A model generated the notes under the pieces. It saw only the letters and a list, made by a program, of their open reading frames with translations. It made no database searches and was not told the origin of the DNA. A stretch of DNA of 64,000 nt, from the NCBI RefSeq assembly GCF_963678635.1, contig NC_087068.1, forward strand, positions 50,613,724 through 50,677,723, written 5' to 3'. Below are positions 11,159 to 20,440 of this stretch, one piece after another. A program made the translations under genes and the position numbers. This DNA is from Symsagittifera roscoffensis. Its lineage: Eukaryota > Xenacoelomorpha > Acoela > Convolutidae. Each line of letters begins with the position of its first letter. The stretch's first letter is position 1.

Positions 11159-13775
11159 GTGGCCTGCAAAACAATGACCACAGTACTTTTGCCTGCTGTT
11201 TGGCTCAGACAAATTTTAAAAAGAAAACTAACTTGGAAAATTGTGTTAGACTATTTAAAACTCTTTAAAAAAGCTCAAGTATCTGTACATAGACTGAAGT
11301 TTTTGAGAAAATGTCTGAAAAACGATCTAATACCGGACTTTTTGAAGTTTAGGGTCCCCAAAAACGGGTTTTTTTGGACCAAGCTGTGCATAATTTTCAA
11401 TTGAAACTACTAAGGACTGAAACTTCTAGGGCAAATGAGGATAGGAAAAGGTACGAGGAGATGCTAAGGAAAGCAAGATCACTGGTGCAAAAAGAAATTG
11501 ACAAATAGTGGTGGGCATCCATTTTCCGATTCGTGAGGCGTCAAGTTGAGGCAAGCTTAAAGACAACATCAGAAAACCATAGAAAAAAGTTAGAAAAACT
11601 GTCCGAGAGACAAGATAAACCTCTTGGGGGGAGAAATGAGCAATCAGTTAAGGTACTTGATAATATTGAACTGCCTGAATGGGTATATGAAGTGCTATCA
11701 ATGGGCCCCAAGCATCCAATTAAAAACAAATTTAACGAAACACATTTTTTGGTGGATATCGACATTTTCCTCTCACAATTGAAAAATCAAAAAACATCTG
11801 GTGAAACGTTATGTGAAATAGAAGCCGCGGCAAAGGCATATGCAAAAAACGTACGGCAAACCCCAAGAGACAAAGCCGTTGAAAAAACGAGGAAATATCT
11901 CAAAGATAATGGGTTGCTGGCTGTGCCTTTTGATAAGAGGGTTGGTTTTTGCATAATGAGGAAACAAACATATGAATCAAAGCTGGAATCCTTGTTGCAA
12001 TCTGCTCAGTTTTTGAAAAAAGATGCAACCACTGATGAGGTGATACTGAAAATTGAGAAGGAACTTAACAAAGAATTACTAGCCATGAACAAAAGAGACG
12101 AGAGAAGTGATCAGTTATATTCTAAGATGAGATCAACAGGGGGGCAACCCGCCCGTTTGTACGGTTTAGCTAAGGTACACAAGGATGAGACACCCCTACG
12201 ACCTGTACTATCACTTCCCGGTAGCTCGTATGAGAATCTTAACAAAATACTTGCAAAGTTTTTTGACAACATCGATGGAGCAAATATAGAAACCAATACT
12301 AAAGAGGCTCGCAAAAAAATAGAAAACATTGCTCTAGATCCGGATGAAACCATATTATCTCTTGATGTGAAAAGTTTGTACACCAACGTTCCCCTGAAGG
12401 AGGCAATTGAAATTGCTTTACAGAAGCTGTACAGCCAGGAGTCTCCTCCTGAAATTCAAAGAGCAACCATGAAAAGGCTTTTGAATATGGCGGTCAGCAA
12501 AGTATATTTCAATTGTAATGATTCATGGTATGTACAAGTTGATGGTTTAGCAATGGGCGCGTCCCTCGCTGTAATTCTGGCAAACTTATGGCTGAAAGAA
12601 TACGAATTTGCTCTACGACAACAAATACCGGTGGTACAGCAAATTAATGACAAAAACGGCTTGTGCCCATGTTGCAGCAGGAAAGTCACATATAGATCAA
12701 AGGGGGTTGAATGCGAGAGTTGCCGAAACTGGTATCATCTTAAATGCGGAAAAATATCCGATGACGTATACGCATCAATAACCGAGATAGTCTGGTACTG
12801 TGAAAGCTGCTGCCGAGCTAAGAACAAGGAGAAGGATACTCCCCAGGTGAAATTGTTCCTCAGGTATGTAGATGACATGGTTAGAACAGTCAGAGGGGAG
12901 CCGAGTTGTCTTCTCGATGCCGCCAATTCTCTTCATCCAAATTTTTAGTTCACTCTAGAGAAAACTAATTCGGAGGGGAATTTGCCGTTCCTGGATTTGA
13001 ACATAAATGTATCGCAGGGTAGGCGTGTAACTTGCAGTTGGTATCAAAAACTAACAGATACAGGGACTATACTGAACTATAGAAGCTGCGCCCCAACTCA
13101 GTATAAGCGTAGTGTTATCCAAGGCACTGTACACAGGAGTTTTAGGAGTACATCTAGCTGGGAGCAATTTGATAAGGCTATGGAAACTAATAGGGCGCAA
13201 TGGCTGACAAATCAGTACCCTGAAAATTGGTCCGCAAAGGTGGCTTCAGACGCTTTGTGCAAGATCATCGAGGGTAAGGGCAAGCCCTGGACAGTGACAG
13301 GGGTTTGTTAGTTCAATCACCAAAGGATGGGAAGCCCCCAATGCTGATGGTGCAATATAGAGGTAACCAGAGCCAATATTTTGCTAACAGGTTACGAAAA
13401 TTAACAAACGTTCAAGTGGTTTTCACCACAAGAAAACTAGAATCATGTTTACCATCACTGAAGTCAGCATTATCTAATGACCTCAAGTCAAGAGTGGTTT
13501 ATAAACTGTCATGCACTTCCACCTATGTCGGACAAACTGTTCGACATTTGACCACTAGAATTGAGGAACATAAGAAAGCAGACTCACCGGTAGGACTCCA
13601 CCTTCAGCAATGCCAACTTGAGGGAAATAGCGCAGATCTTAGTTGGGAAATTATAGATAGGTCAAACAACCAAACAAAATTGCTAACACTAGAGGCAATA
13701 CATATCAGGAAAGAGAAACCGGGCTTGAACACGCGCGATGAGTTTAGGAGCAGGGAGTTAACACTGAAAATTTAG
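11159..13775 (+). pseudogene. Penelope-like element RT / GIY-YIG ORF, broken
   Basis: Domain order is that of a canonical PLE. The N-terminal block has DFLKFRVPKNGFF. The RT has LYGLAKVHKDETPLRPVLSL, motif A SLDVKSLYTNVP, motif B GLAMGASLAVILANLW and motif C YVDD (12865-12876). A linker follows, then a GIY-YIG endonuclease (STYVGQTVRHL) near 13520. A PHD-like zinc finger sits between motifs B and C. Lesions: a frameshift near 11388, TAG at 11506-11508, TAG at 12946-12948 (the inverted copy has CAG) and a frameshift near 13305. The longest open part is 11533-12948. With an intact 3' region and hammerhead it looks like a fairly young but dead copy. Confidence 0.85.
12664..12813 (+). other. PHD-type zinc finger inserted in the PLE reverse transcriptase
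   Basis: Residues read CPCC, then VECESCRNWYHLKCG, then VWYCESCC. This is the Cys4-His-Cys3 spacing and WYH/WYC signature of a PHD finger. It lies after motif B (GLAMGASLAVILANLW, from 12544) and before motif C (YVDD, 12865), where most RTs have only a short connector. The frame is continuous across both boundaries. The inverted copy at 9382-9921 starts inside the same finger, so it is not unique to one copy. PHD fingers commonly read histone H3 tails; a role in chromatin targeting of this RT is inference. Confidence 0.75.
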
Positions 13776-14110
13776 TCCCAAAATATTTTTGGTTTTTTAT
13801 TCAAAACGTACATGTCTAAATTGAAATTATGACTCAGAAACTTCCAGACAAATTAATTTTAAAATGTTTAATTAATTTTAGAGGTTAAAAGTATTTTAAT
13901 CTTAATAGTAATTTAGAGGTCAACTGTGATTGGCTAATTTTTTATCATGATGGTTTAGAACCAAATTGTATAAGTTTTATTGTAATTAACATTTGTAAAT
14001 TGATGTTTTATCGTCATTTAGAGTAGTTTATTGTAAAAATCCTGACGATGCACATAGTTGCGAAAACGTTTGAAATTTACTTTTTAGCAAAAATTTCTTA
14101 AATTAAATTA
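13776..14110 (+). repeat. 3' UTR / 3' pseudo-LTR of the sense PLE
   Basis: Non-coding DNA between the ORF stop and the end of homology. It is a direct repeat of 9957-10300 and an inverted repeat of about 8695-8917. It contains the hammerhead at 14033-14080. Confidence 0.75.
14033..14080 (+). ncRNA. Type I hammerhead ribozyme in the 3' pseudo-LTR
   Basis: Stem I strand GTAAAAATC (14033-14041), CTGACGA (14042-14048), extra T, stem II GCA/TGC, GAA, AACGTT stem III, stem I strand GAAATTTAC (14072-14080). It is identical to the 5' copy at 10225-10272, so cleavage at both would release a unit-length RNA of about 3.8 kb (inference). Confidence 0.7.
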
Positions 14111-14889
14111 GTTGTATGGAAAAATAGTGAGCTCATGGCTGGGTCTCAGTATCCCCATACCACGAGATTGCTCCTAAAAACAGAGCTTTTGTTTAATTAT
14201 AATATTGCTACTGGTTATGTTCAGTAAATAAAATGATCAAAGCCATCGGATATGGATCAACCTGTTCCCGCAACTCCTGGCTTCTCATTATCTGTAAATG
14301 AATCTGATGTTAAATGAAACTTAATTCAGGCCATTCCGAGAAGCTAAAAGTTGTTTAAAAACAGTTAAAAATTTCTCTCCGGTATTCTTCCGACTTCCTG
14401 AATCCGCGTGAAGAAGCGTCTTATTCCAGATCAAGAAGGGTAGCAAATTCGAATGGCACCTAAGGAGGAGATTCCAAGTCTGATTTTGCAAATAATTTAG
14501 TCCTTGTTTATTTAGTTTTTTTTTTCCTTAAAGGTAATCAGAAGGTCAAAAGTATCATAGTAACCGAGGTTACAGTCATGAGTCCCTTCATCATGTATAC
14601 CATTCAAAATCCTTGGAATTTTTTAGATATGGAAGTGATAATGATAAAAGAAGATGACAAGTGTTTAGGTCCTTTTCAATTAAAATCGAAACGGGTTACG
14701 TTTCTTCAATAAGAACACGCAACTCGACACGAGATAATATAATATACACATGTTACAATTAAAAAATTTCGTCGAAAGTTATTTTGTCATTTATTGTTCC
14801 GAGTACGCAAGCGGCGTTCGCAATCTGTATTGCCAGGGAGATTCTCTGTTTTAAAAAGCTGCCTGCTCTGGGTTCCTCAGTGCATATGC
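14111..14889. other. Intergenic DNA, nothing recognised
   Basis: AT-rich DNA between the PLE and the non-LTR remnant. No coding frame, tRNA-like block or repeat recognised elsewhere in the window. Confidence 0.4.
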
Positions 14890-15909
14890 TTAGGTTCTTA
14901 CAAAAGTGTTTAAAAAAACTTCTGTGCTGGGGCCGGCCACGCCCTGAATTTCAAAAGCTAGCGGTTGAAAAATATATCCATCATTTACAACATCTTTATA
15001 CTTGTCAATTTTTTGCTCTTCCACTTCAGCGGCAGCCGTACCAGCGTTACAAACAGACCCTGCATTAATCCTACAAGGAGCTAAGGAGTCTACTACCGTT
15101 ACATCCCACAAGAGCTGCTTACCATCAGTCCATGGAACGAGCGTCAAACCGTCTGGTCGCTTCTGATCGGTCCTGTAGAGGTTTCGTGGTTCTAAAACAG
15201 ACGGAATGTGAGTAGATGACAGACTCTTCTTTATAAGGGCATTCAGGTTTGAATGCCTAGAGAATCTCCCTGCGCTTTTGAGGCAAGAAAGACCGTGCCA
15301 ACCATCCTCGGTAACGTCTTTTCCGCACACGCATTTATGCCGTTAAAATATTTTTGATCCTAATCGAAGTCCTATCGCAATTCTGAGTTGTTGGTTCGAC
15401 AGTTTTAACCTTAATGTTTTGCACGGGATGACGTTCAACCATTGGGAGCCAAATCTATCTTGGAACGCGTTGAACCTTTTTACATCCGTTGGTTCGAGTC
15501 GTAAAATCAAGTCTGCAATTTCGCTGTCAAAAATTGACTCCGTCCAATTTTTTTGGATTTCATTTTCCGGAGCCATTTCAATTTTACCAAGGTCAAACCA
15601 CCGTTTAAGCGCATCATCATAGGTTCCATCATCATAGGTTCCATGCACAATTTTACCAAGGTCAAACCACCGTTTAAGCGCATCATCATAGGTTCCATCC
15701 ACAAGCTCCTTAATTTTTTCGTTGAGAAATTCTTTTCGGCAAAGTTCGCCGATTGGAGATCCTAAAATGAGGAGTTCTTCTTTTGTTTTTATTTTTATTG
15801 TGGGGCATATTTTTCGAAATTGTGTTAAAATTGAATTATACTGTGTACTAGTAGTCGGTCCCAATAAACAAAGTTCACACTTCTCAGTGTTTAAGCTCAG
15901 GCCGTGCTT
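14890..15909 (-). pseudogene. Non-LTR retrotransposon C-terminus (RT end plus endonuclease-like domain)
   Basis: Two open stretches in one frame, 15909-15346 and 15330-14890, are separated by a TAA at 15343-15345. The first contains GLSLNTEKCEL and LLILGSPIGELCRKEF, typical of the end of a non-LTR RT palm/thumb. The second has Cys-His motifs (CVCGK, WHGLSC, RHSNLN) followed by KRPDGLTLVPWTDGK and LLWDVTVVD, which resembles the PD-(D/E)XK core of restriction-like endonucleases in some non-LTR elements. A 69-bp in-frame duplication (first copy from 15581, second from 15650) repeats a DDALKRWFDLGKI segment. The 5' part of the RT ends abruptly at the LTR boundary at 15910. The clade is not assigned. 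Confidence 0.7.
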
Positions 15910-16795
15910 TGTAACATTCACCCAAATATCACACAGCGACGGAGCGTAGAAAAAGTACCTATTAACGACTGGCAGGCGTCAGTTACCTTAATCCTACTCG
16001 TTTTTCACCGTCTCGACCTTGCCAGTTGATTTTCTGGTCTGTTTAGGGCAAAGTAAAAAGTTACCATTTTTAGGCCATCAGTCAAACGACTTTTGATCAG
16101 CTTTCGTTTGCATGCGAACACAACCACATAGCTGAGTCTCGGATCCTCAGACTACGTTATTGTCATTAAAAACACGGCTCGAACAACCTATTTTATTATG
16201 TTTTTGTGTGACAGTTTTATATTAAATCCATTGGAGATGGATTGACCCTTTCCCTTTTTCTATCTACTCATGTCCTGAAATATCAAATAATATCGGTGTT
16301 TAATTAAGATCTAGGACATTACAGCAGCTGTTATAGTCAGTTTTCACAGTCCCTTCACATATAACAATCTCTGGGGGACCAAGCCTCCGCTCCCGTGATT
16401 TTCTTGAGATAACACTCTTATCTCCTATATTTCGTGTCCCGGGAGGGTTCCGTGGTATTTCTCTTCCCCCCACTGAAGCCTCCGTCTCCACAAATATCTG
16501 TCGCTAAGGTCCTTATCGTGTGTTTTTGCCACGATAAGAGGCTCCGTGTTTTTCTGTCTCTGATACAACTGTTCTTCACAATCTCTATCGTGGTTCTGAT
16601 TTTCGTCTTTCTTATTCAAAATGGCCGTCTTTTTTCTATTTCTCAGAAATGTTCTTCTTCCAATCGAAATTTTAAAAATAAAAATTCTAGAACATTCTGA
16701 CCCTCCGTCGCAACACTTTTTTGTTCATAAGGCCTTTAGTCACTCTTTTTTATGTCGCCGGAAGGTTGTGCTGTGTCATCTGGCAGAATGGCACA
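15910..16795 (-). repeat. 3' LTR of the giant element
   Basis: Direct repeat of 39360-40245, same length, ends TGTAAC...GGCACA. Differences seen by eye: t/a at 16310 versus 39760, and g/a at 16773 versus 40223. The LTR carries one ACCCTCCG 8-mer (16700-16707), the motif arrayed in the leader. Confidence 0.95.
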
Positions 16796-16835
16796 TACTC
16801 CCCGGACAAGTCTCCATCAATGTCCCTATTGATCG
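16796..16835 (-). promoter_or_regulatory. Polypurine tract and adjacent hairpin at the 3' LTR
   Basis: Directly upstream (in element sense) of the 3' LTR, the minus strand reads CTTGTCCGGGGAGTA next to the LTR's TGTGCC. It is the only purine-rich run at the expected plus-strand priming position, though it is short. Just before it lies a hairpin ATCAAT/ATTGAT (16816-16821 with 16828-16833) with a six-base loop. Tract and hairpin together recur inside pol at 27364-27401. Confidence 0.6.
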
Positions 16836-17544
16836 CATAACACCGGGTTATCGTCAAGTTGTTATCCAGTTTTCTGTAACCAATCTTACAAATCGCATAA
16901 GAAAATGAAATTTATCTACTCCAACTCAACTCACTACGTGTTCACAAATGGCATCGTACTACATCTCACTGCCTTTCAACATTTTCACAAAATTTGCACC
17001 ATGAGGAGTGTCCTAGATAAAATTTCTTTTCTGACTACTTACGTTGTCTTGCCATAAAACTTCTTTTCGCTCTTTGTGATTAAAAAGTGGGACGTGGTAC
17101 GGCCACGCACCCGTTAAAATTAATTTAACACTACTCACCAAGTATAATCAGTCATTTATGCGGTCCTTTCCATATTAAAACTAAGAAACTCTGTGGCTAG
17201 GAAAGTTATTGAGTTACCCACCCTTCTCGAGCGAGTTTACTCAAACTTACCATGTCGCCACACAGTGAATTTGTGTCTTACACAGGTTAAAAACTTCAGT
17301 CGTGAATAAATAGGTAAATATACTCACCTATGTTTCTTATATACATACATAGATAGTAGTAACTAAAATCAACAACTTCAACAATTTTAACAATTGCAAC
17401 ATTTTCAAAGTTTGGTCTGACCAAACTAGATCAAAACAAAAAGTTTAACAAGTTCAATAATCAAAACTTGGTTGATTGGTTTAAGTTTTAGCACACAAAT
17501 ACAATCAAGTTTTTCTCTCCTTCTCTTCTCTTCTTTGGTCATCT
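16836..17544 (-). other. 3' untranslated region of the giant element
   Basis: About 0.7 kb between the stop of the 956-aa ORF and the polypurine tract. AT-rich, with A/C-rich runs on the plus strand (about 17360-17470). No coding frame is supported. Confidence 0.6.
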
Positions 17545-20415
17545 TCACTCCATCATTTCTCCATCCTGATGTTCAGCGTCACTGTCTTCCAGAACTTTCT
17601 CTAACATGTCCAGAGAGTTGCGGGCCGTGCCCCAACCCTCCTGTTCCAACAGCCTCGGTTTGCAACAAGGTAGCAAGTCCACATTCACCTTCTGCTCCCG
17701 GTTCCTGCAAAAGCTGTTGTGAAGACATAGGCTCACGTTTCGTTCTAGGTCAGCTCTTAAGACCTCTTTCTTCTCATCTTCAGTAACACAAGGCGTTCCA
17801 GCTACCCGCTTCACCGCTGTGGTGACCGCGTTTCTGTGCGTCAAGAATGCTCGTTTATAGGCTCCTGGTCCTATATCTAGCTGGAAAGATTGATAGGCTT
17901 CCGTGTTCCTTGACATGTGACGCTTCGCGCGTTCATACATCCAAGATATCATCACTGCACGGAACCAAGGCATCAATCTTTGCCTTGACCATATTCTTTC
18001 AATGGCTTTAGGTATTCTCAGAACCTTGCAGGTGGTTCTGAAAAGATCCAACTCACAACTCATTTTTACGTTGCTCAGCTGTTCAGGAGTCGGCACGGCC
18101 GTCTCCTGCTCACTTGTGTCCGCGTTAGCCTCCAACCATCTCACTGCTAGCGTGGCGCTAACCACCACGATTGACACTTGTTGATTCTGATCGGGCAACC
18201 CCGTGGAGTACAACTCCTCCACGTCCCATACTAGGATCAGATTCCCGCGTTTGGGGTACCACAACGTCTGCGCCAAGCAGTGGCAAGGATACTCCCCATG
18301 GGTTCTCACTATGTTCCTTCGGGTCCGATACCCTGAGGCTCCCAGCAACGGTTCCACTTCCATCAGAATTCTATGTAAATCGTCTTTCTCTTCTATGGTG
18401 GGGAATTCAGTAGGTAACGCTCCACTCGCTTTCTGTTTCTGGAACTCACTCACGTTACCTTCGTTCAGTCTCATGAACTCTTCACCCACAACGTCTTGCA
18501 ACTCGCCTTCGGATCTCTTCGGGACTGCCCGAAAGATCTTTGCCAACAAGTCATATGACCTTTCTGACATTCTGGCCAACCTCACGCACTTTGGCACAGA
18601 GAAAAGTTGGTCAACCAACACTTGTTGCGTCCTCGCATCCATCACTACCATGTGCGTTGGATACTTGCTATTACAATATGGCGCGGAGCTTGAACCCACC
18701 ATATATTTTGAACCAGTAGGTCTGTGATAGGCCTCACTATCCTTCAGATTCATTTCATTCTCTAGGGCTTCTCGCCAGCCTCCAATCTTTTGCTCTGTCT
18801 GTAATGCTCCAGGGAATATTTCCACGCTGAGGGACGTCACTAGCTCATGGGCACGCTCCAAGCGCTCGAGCGATTCTATCGAACTCGTCATGCTACAAAA
18901 TCCCAAGGCTGTGATCAGGTTTATGTCCGTCACCCCATGGCAGTCTGCGACGAACTCCATGGCACTCTTATCTGACATGCTCAATCTTCCATACAATCGT
19001 GCCAGTTGTCGATGCTGCTCGCTCAGCGTAATCAGGCAGTGTCCCATGTTACAAACATGTCCTTCCATCCCACTGTGTTGAGACAAGCATGTGCCTTGCT
19101 TCAACCAATTACTCGATGTACCTTCCTCGGACAGCTCAGTGGATGGGTTGCTCTTCCTCTTCGTCAATCTCATGGCCAGCAGGTGATGTATCATGGCCAG
19201 ATCATGTAAACTCGCATCATCATCCCGTTCTAACATGACATCCGCGGTCATGTCCCAGATTAAGCCTGCGTTAGGATGGGGACACCAGGAAGGTTTCATG
19301 AGTTCCCACATCACTACTAGACTGGTTTTCAAGGGACCGTCCCAAGAACCACAATCAAAACTCACTTGCCCTTTTAGCTCGGGAATCGAGGGCTCGACTA
19401 CTCGTTCTTCCAAAATAATTCCAAGCTTGGGTTGTTCCACCATCAACATTCCAATTTCCTTAATCCGTTCAACCCAGAAGTTGAGCACTGTGTCTTGCTC
19501 GTAGTCAAAGTATGCTTCCCTGGCTTCTTCGTTCACGAAGGGATTATACGCCATCCCCGGTATGCCAGACACGTATTGGAACGACTTCAGTTTCCCTAGT
19601 GTTGCAAACTCTTTTTGTCCTCTGACCGCTTCAATCAAGTCTCTGCTCACTCTCAATTCTTTGTTGGAGTATCTTCTGACCTCTTCCAACTTGCGATAGC
19701 TTTCCATATCATTCGACTCCTTGCTTGGCACGGTCAATGGCATGTCCTGATATAGCTCTAGGAGTGCCCTAAGGAAGTTCCTTTCGCAATCAACTCCCTT
19801 TTGCCGAATGATCTTTATACATTCTCCCAACACAGGAGTGGGGATGCGATCCACCACGAACCTGACAAAGCAAAGGGCATCCTTACGCTTAGCCCATGCT
19901 ATCGCTGAATCGTCTTTCAAAATCAATGCTCGTAGAGCTTCCATTAACTCTAGCTCCTGTTCTCGTGATTTCGAGTCATTACTGGCTTCATACTCCGCCT
20001 TTTTGATGCCCATCAAGCACCAAGCCAGTCGCACTTGCAGATCAGTTCTCACGCAAGGATGAGCCAGGTATGCTGCCACATTAGCAGGTGCATTCATCGT
20101 CTCATCGAAGTATTTCTGGAGGGCCGCCCTCCAAGAAATTTCTAGCAGTTTTTCCAATCCAATTTCGTTCGCTTCTGATGACATTACTGTGCCATACTCT
20201 CTTCGATTGAAGTTAGAGTTCTCCGTAAGCCCCTTCAAGTATTCTTGCATGGCTCTCTTCTCGCTCCAAGCCATCAGGTGCCCTCTCGCGGAGTTCCTCG
20301 CTTTCAACATCTCCACATAACCCCCTGCCGGATCTCCAATGTGGACCGATTCCGGCACAGTTATTCGACTGTACTCGACCACGTCGAGTTGTCCTTCCAG
20401 TTTCAACTTGGCCAT
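17545..20415 (-). CDS. Giant-element ORF4, 956-aa protein of unknown function
   Basis: Uninterrupted frame from an ATG at 20415 (start MAKLKLEGQL) to 17545. The start lies 25 nt after the stop of ORF3, so coupled termination-reinitiation is plausible. The protein looks mostly helical and globular, with many Trp, Met and Arg residues, scattered Cys/His (for example WCPHPNAGLIWDMTADV) and an acidic C-terminal tail (LEDSDAEHQDGEMME). I see no signal peptide, no membrane-spanning stretch and no furin-like site, so an envelope protein is unlikely. I recognise no enzyme motif. It is unusually long for an accessory retroelement ORF and its frame is intact, which argues for selection or recent insertion. 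Confidence 0.8.
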   Translation of the reverse strand: MAKLKLEGQLDVVEYSRITVPESVHIGDPAGGYVEMLKARNSARGHLMAWSEKRAMQEYLKGLTENSNFNRREYGTVMSSEANEIGLEKLLEISWRAALQKYFDETMNAPANVAAYLAHPCVRTDLQVRLAWCLMGIKKAEYEASNDSKSREQELELMEALRALILKDDSAIAWAKRKDALCFVRFVVDRIPTPVLGECIKIIRQKGVDCERNFLRALLELYQDMPLTVPSKESNDMESYRKLEEVRRYSNKELRVSRDLIEAVRGQKEFATLGKLKSFQYVSGIPGMAYNPFVNEEAREAYFDYEQDTVLNFWVERIKEIGMLMVEQPKLGIILEERVVEPSIPELKGQVSFDCGSWDGPLKTSLVVMWELMKPSWCPHPNAGLIWDMTADVMLERDDDASLHDLAMIHHLLAMRLTKRKSNPSTELSEEGTSSNWLKQGTCLSQHSGMEGHVCNMGHCLITLSEQHRQLARLYGRLSMSDKSAMEFVADCHGVTDINLITALGFCSMTSSIESLERLERAHELVTSLSVEIFPGALQTEQKIGGWREALENEMNLKDSEAYHRPTGSKYMVGSSSAPYCNSKYPTHMVVMDARTQQVLVDQLFSVPKCVRLARMSERSYDLLAKIFRAVPKRSEGELQDVVGEEFMRLNEGNVSEFQKQKASGALPTEFPTIEEKDDLHRILMEVEPLLGASGYRTRRNIVRTHGEYPCHCLAQTLWYPKRGNLILVWDVEELYSTGLPDQNQQVSIVVVSATLAVRWLEANADTSEQETAVPTPEQLSNVKMSCELDLFRTTCKVLRIPKAIERIWSRQRLMPWFRAVMISWMYERAKRHMSRNTEAYQSFQLDIGPGAYKRAFLTHRNAVTTAVKRVAGTPCVTEDEKKEVLRADLERNVSLCLHNSFCRNREQKVNVDLLPCCKPRLLEQEGWGTARNSLDMLEKVLEDSDAEHQDGEMME

Positions 20416-20440
20416 GTTGATTCGCGAGGGCCTATAATCT

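Noticed and set aside
13295-13320. Programmed frameshift between the two C-terminal PLE frames
   Set aside because: The related copy at 7983-8648 is open across the same linker, so the shift is a lesion inherited by the two similar copies.
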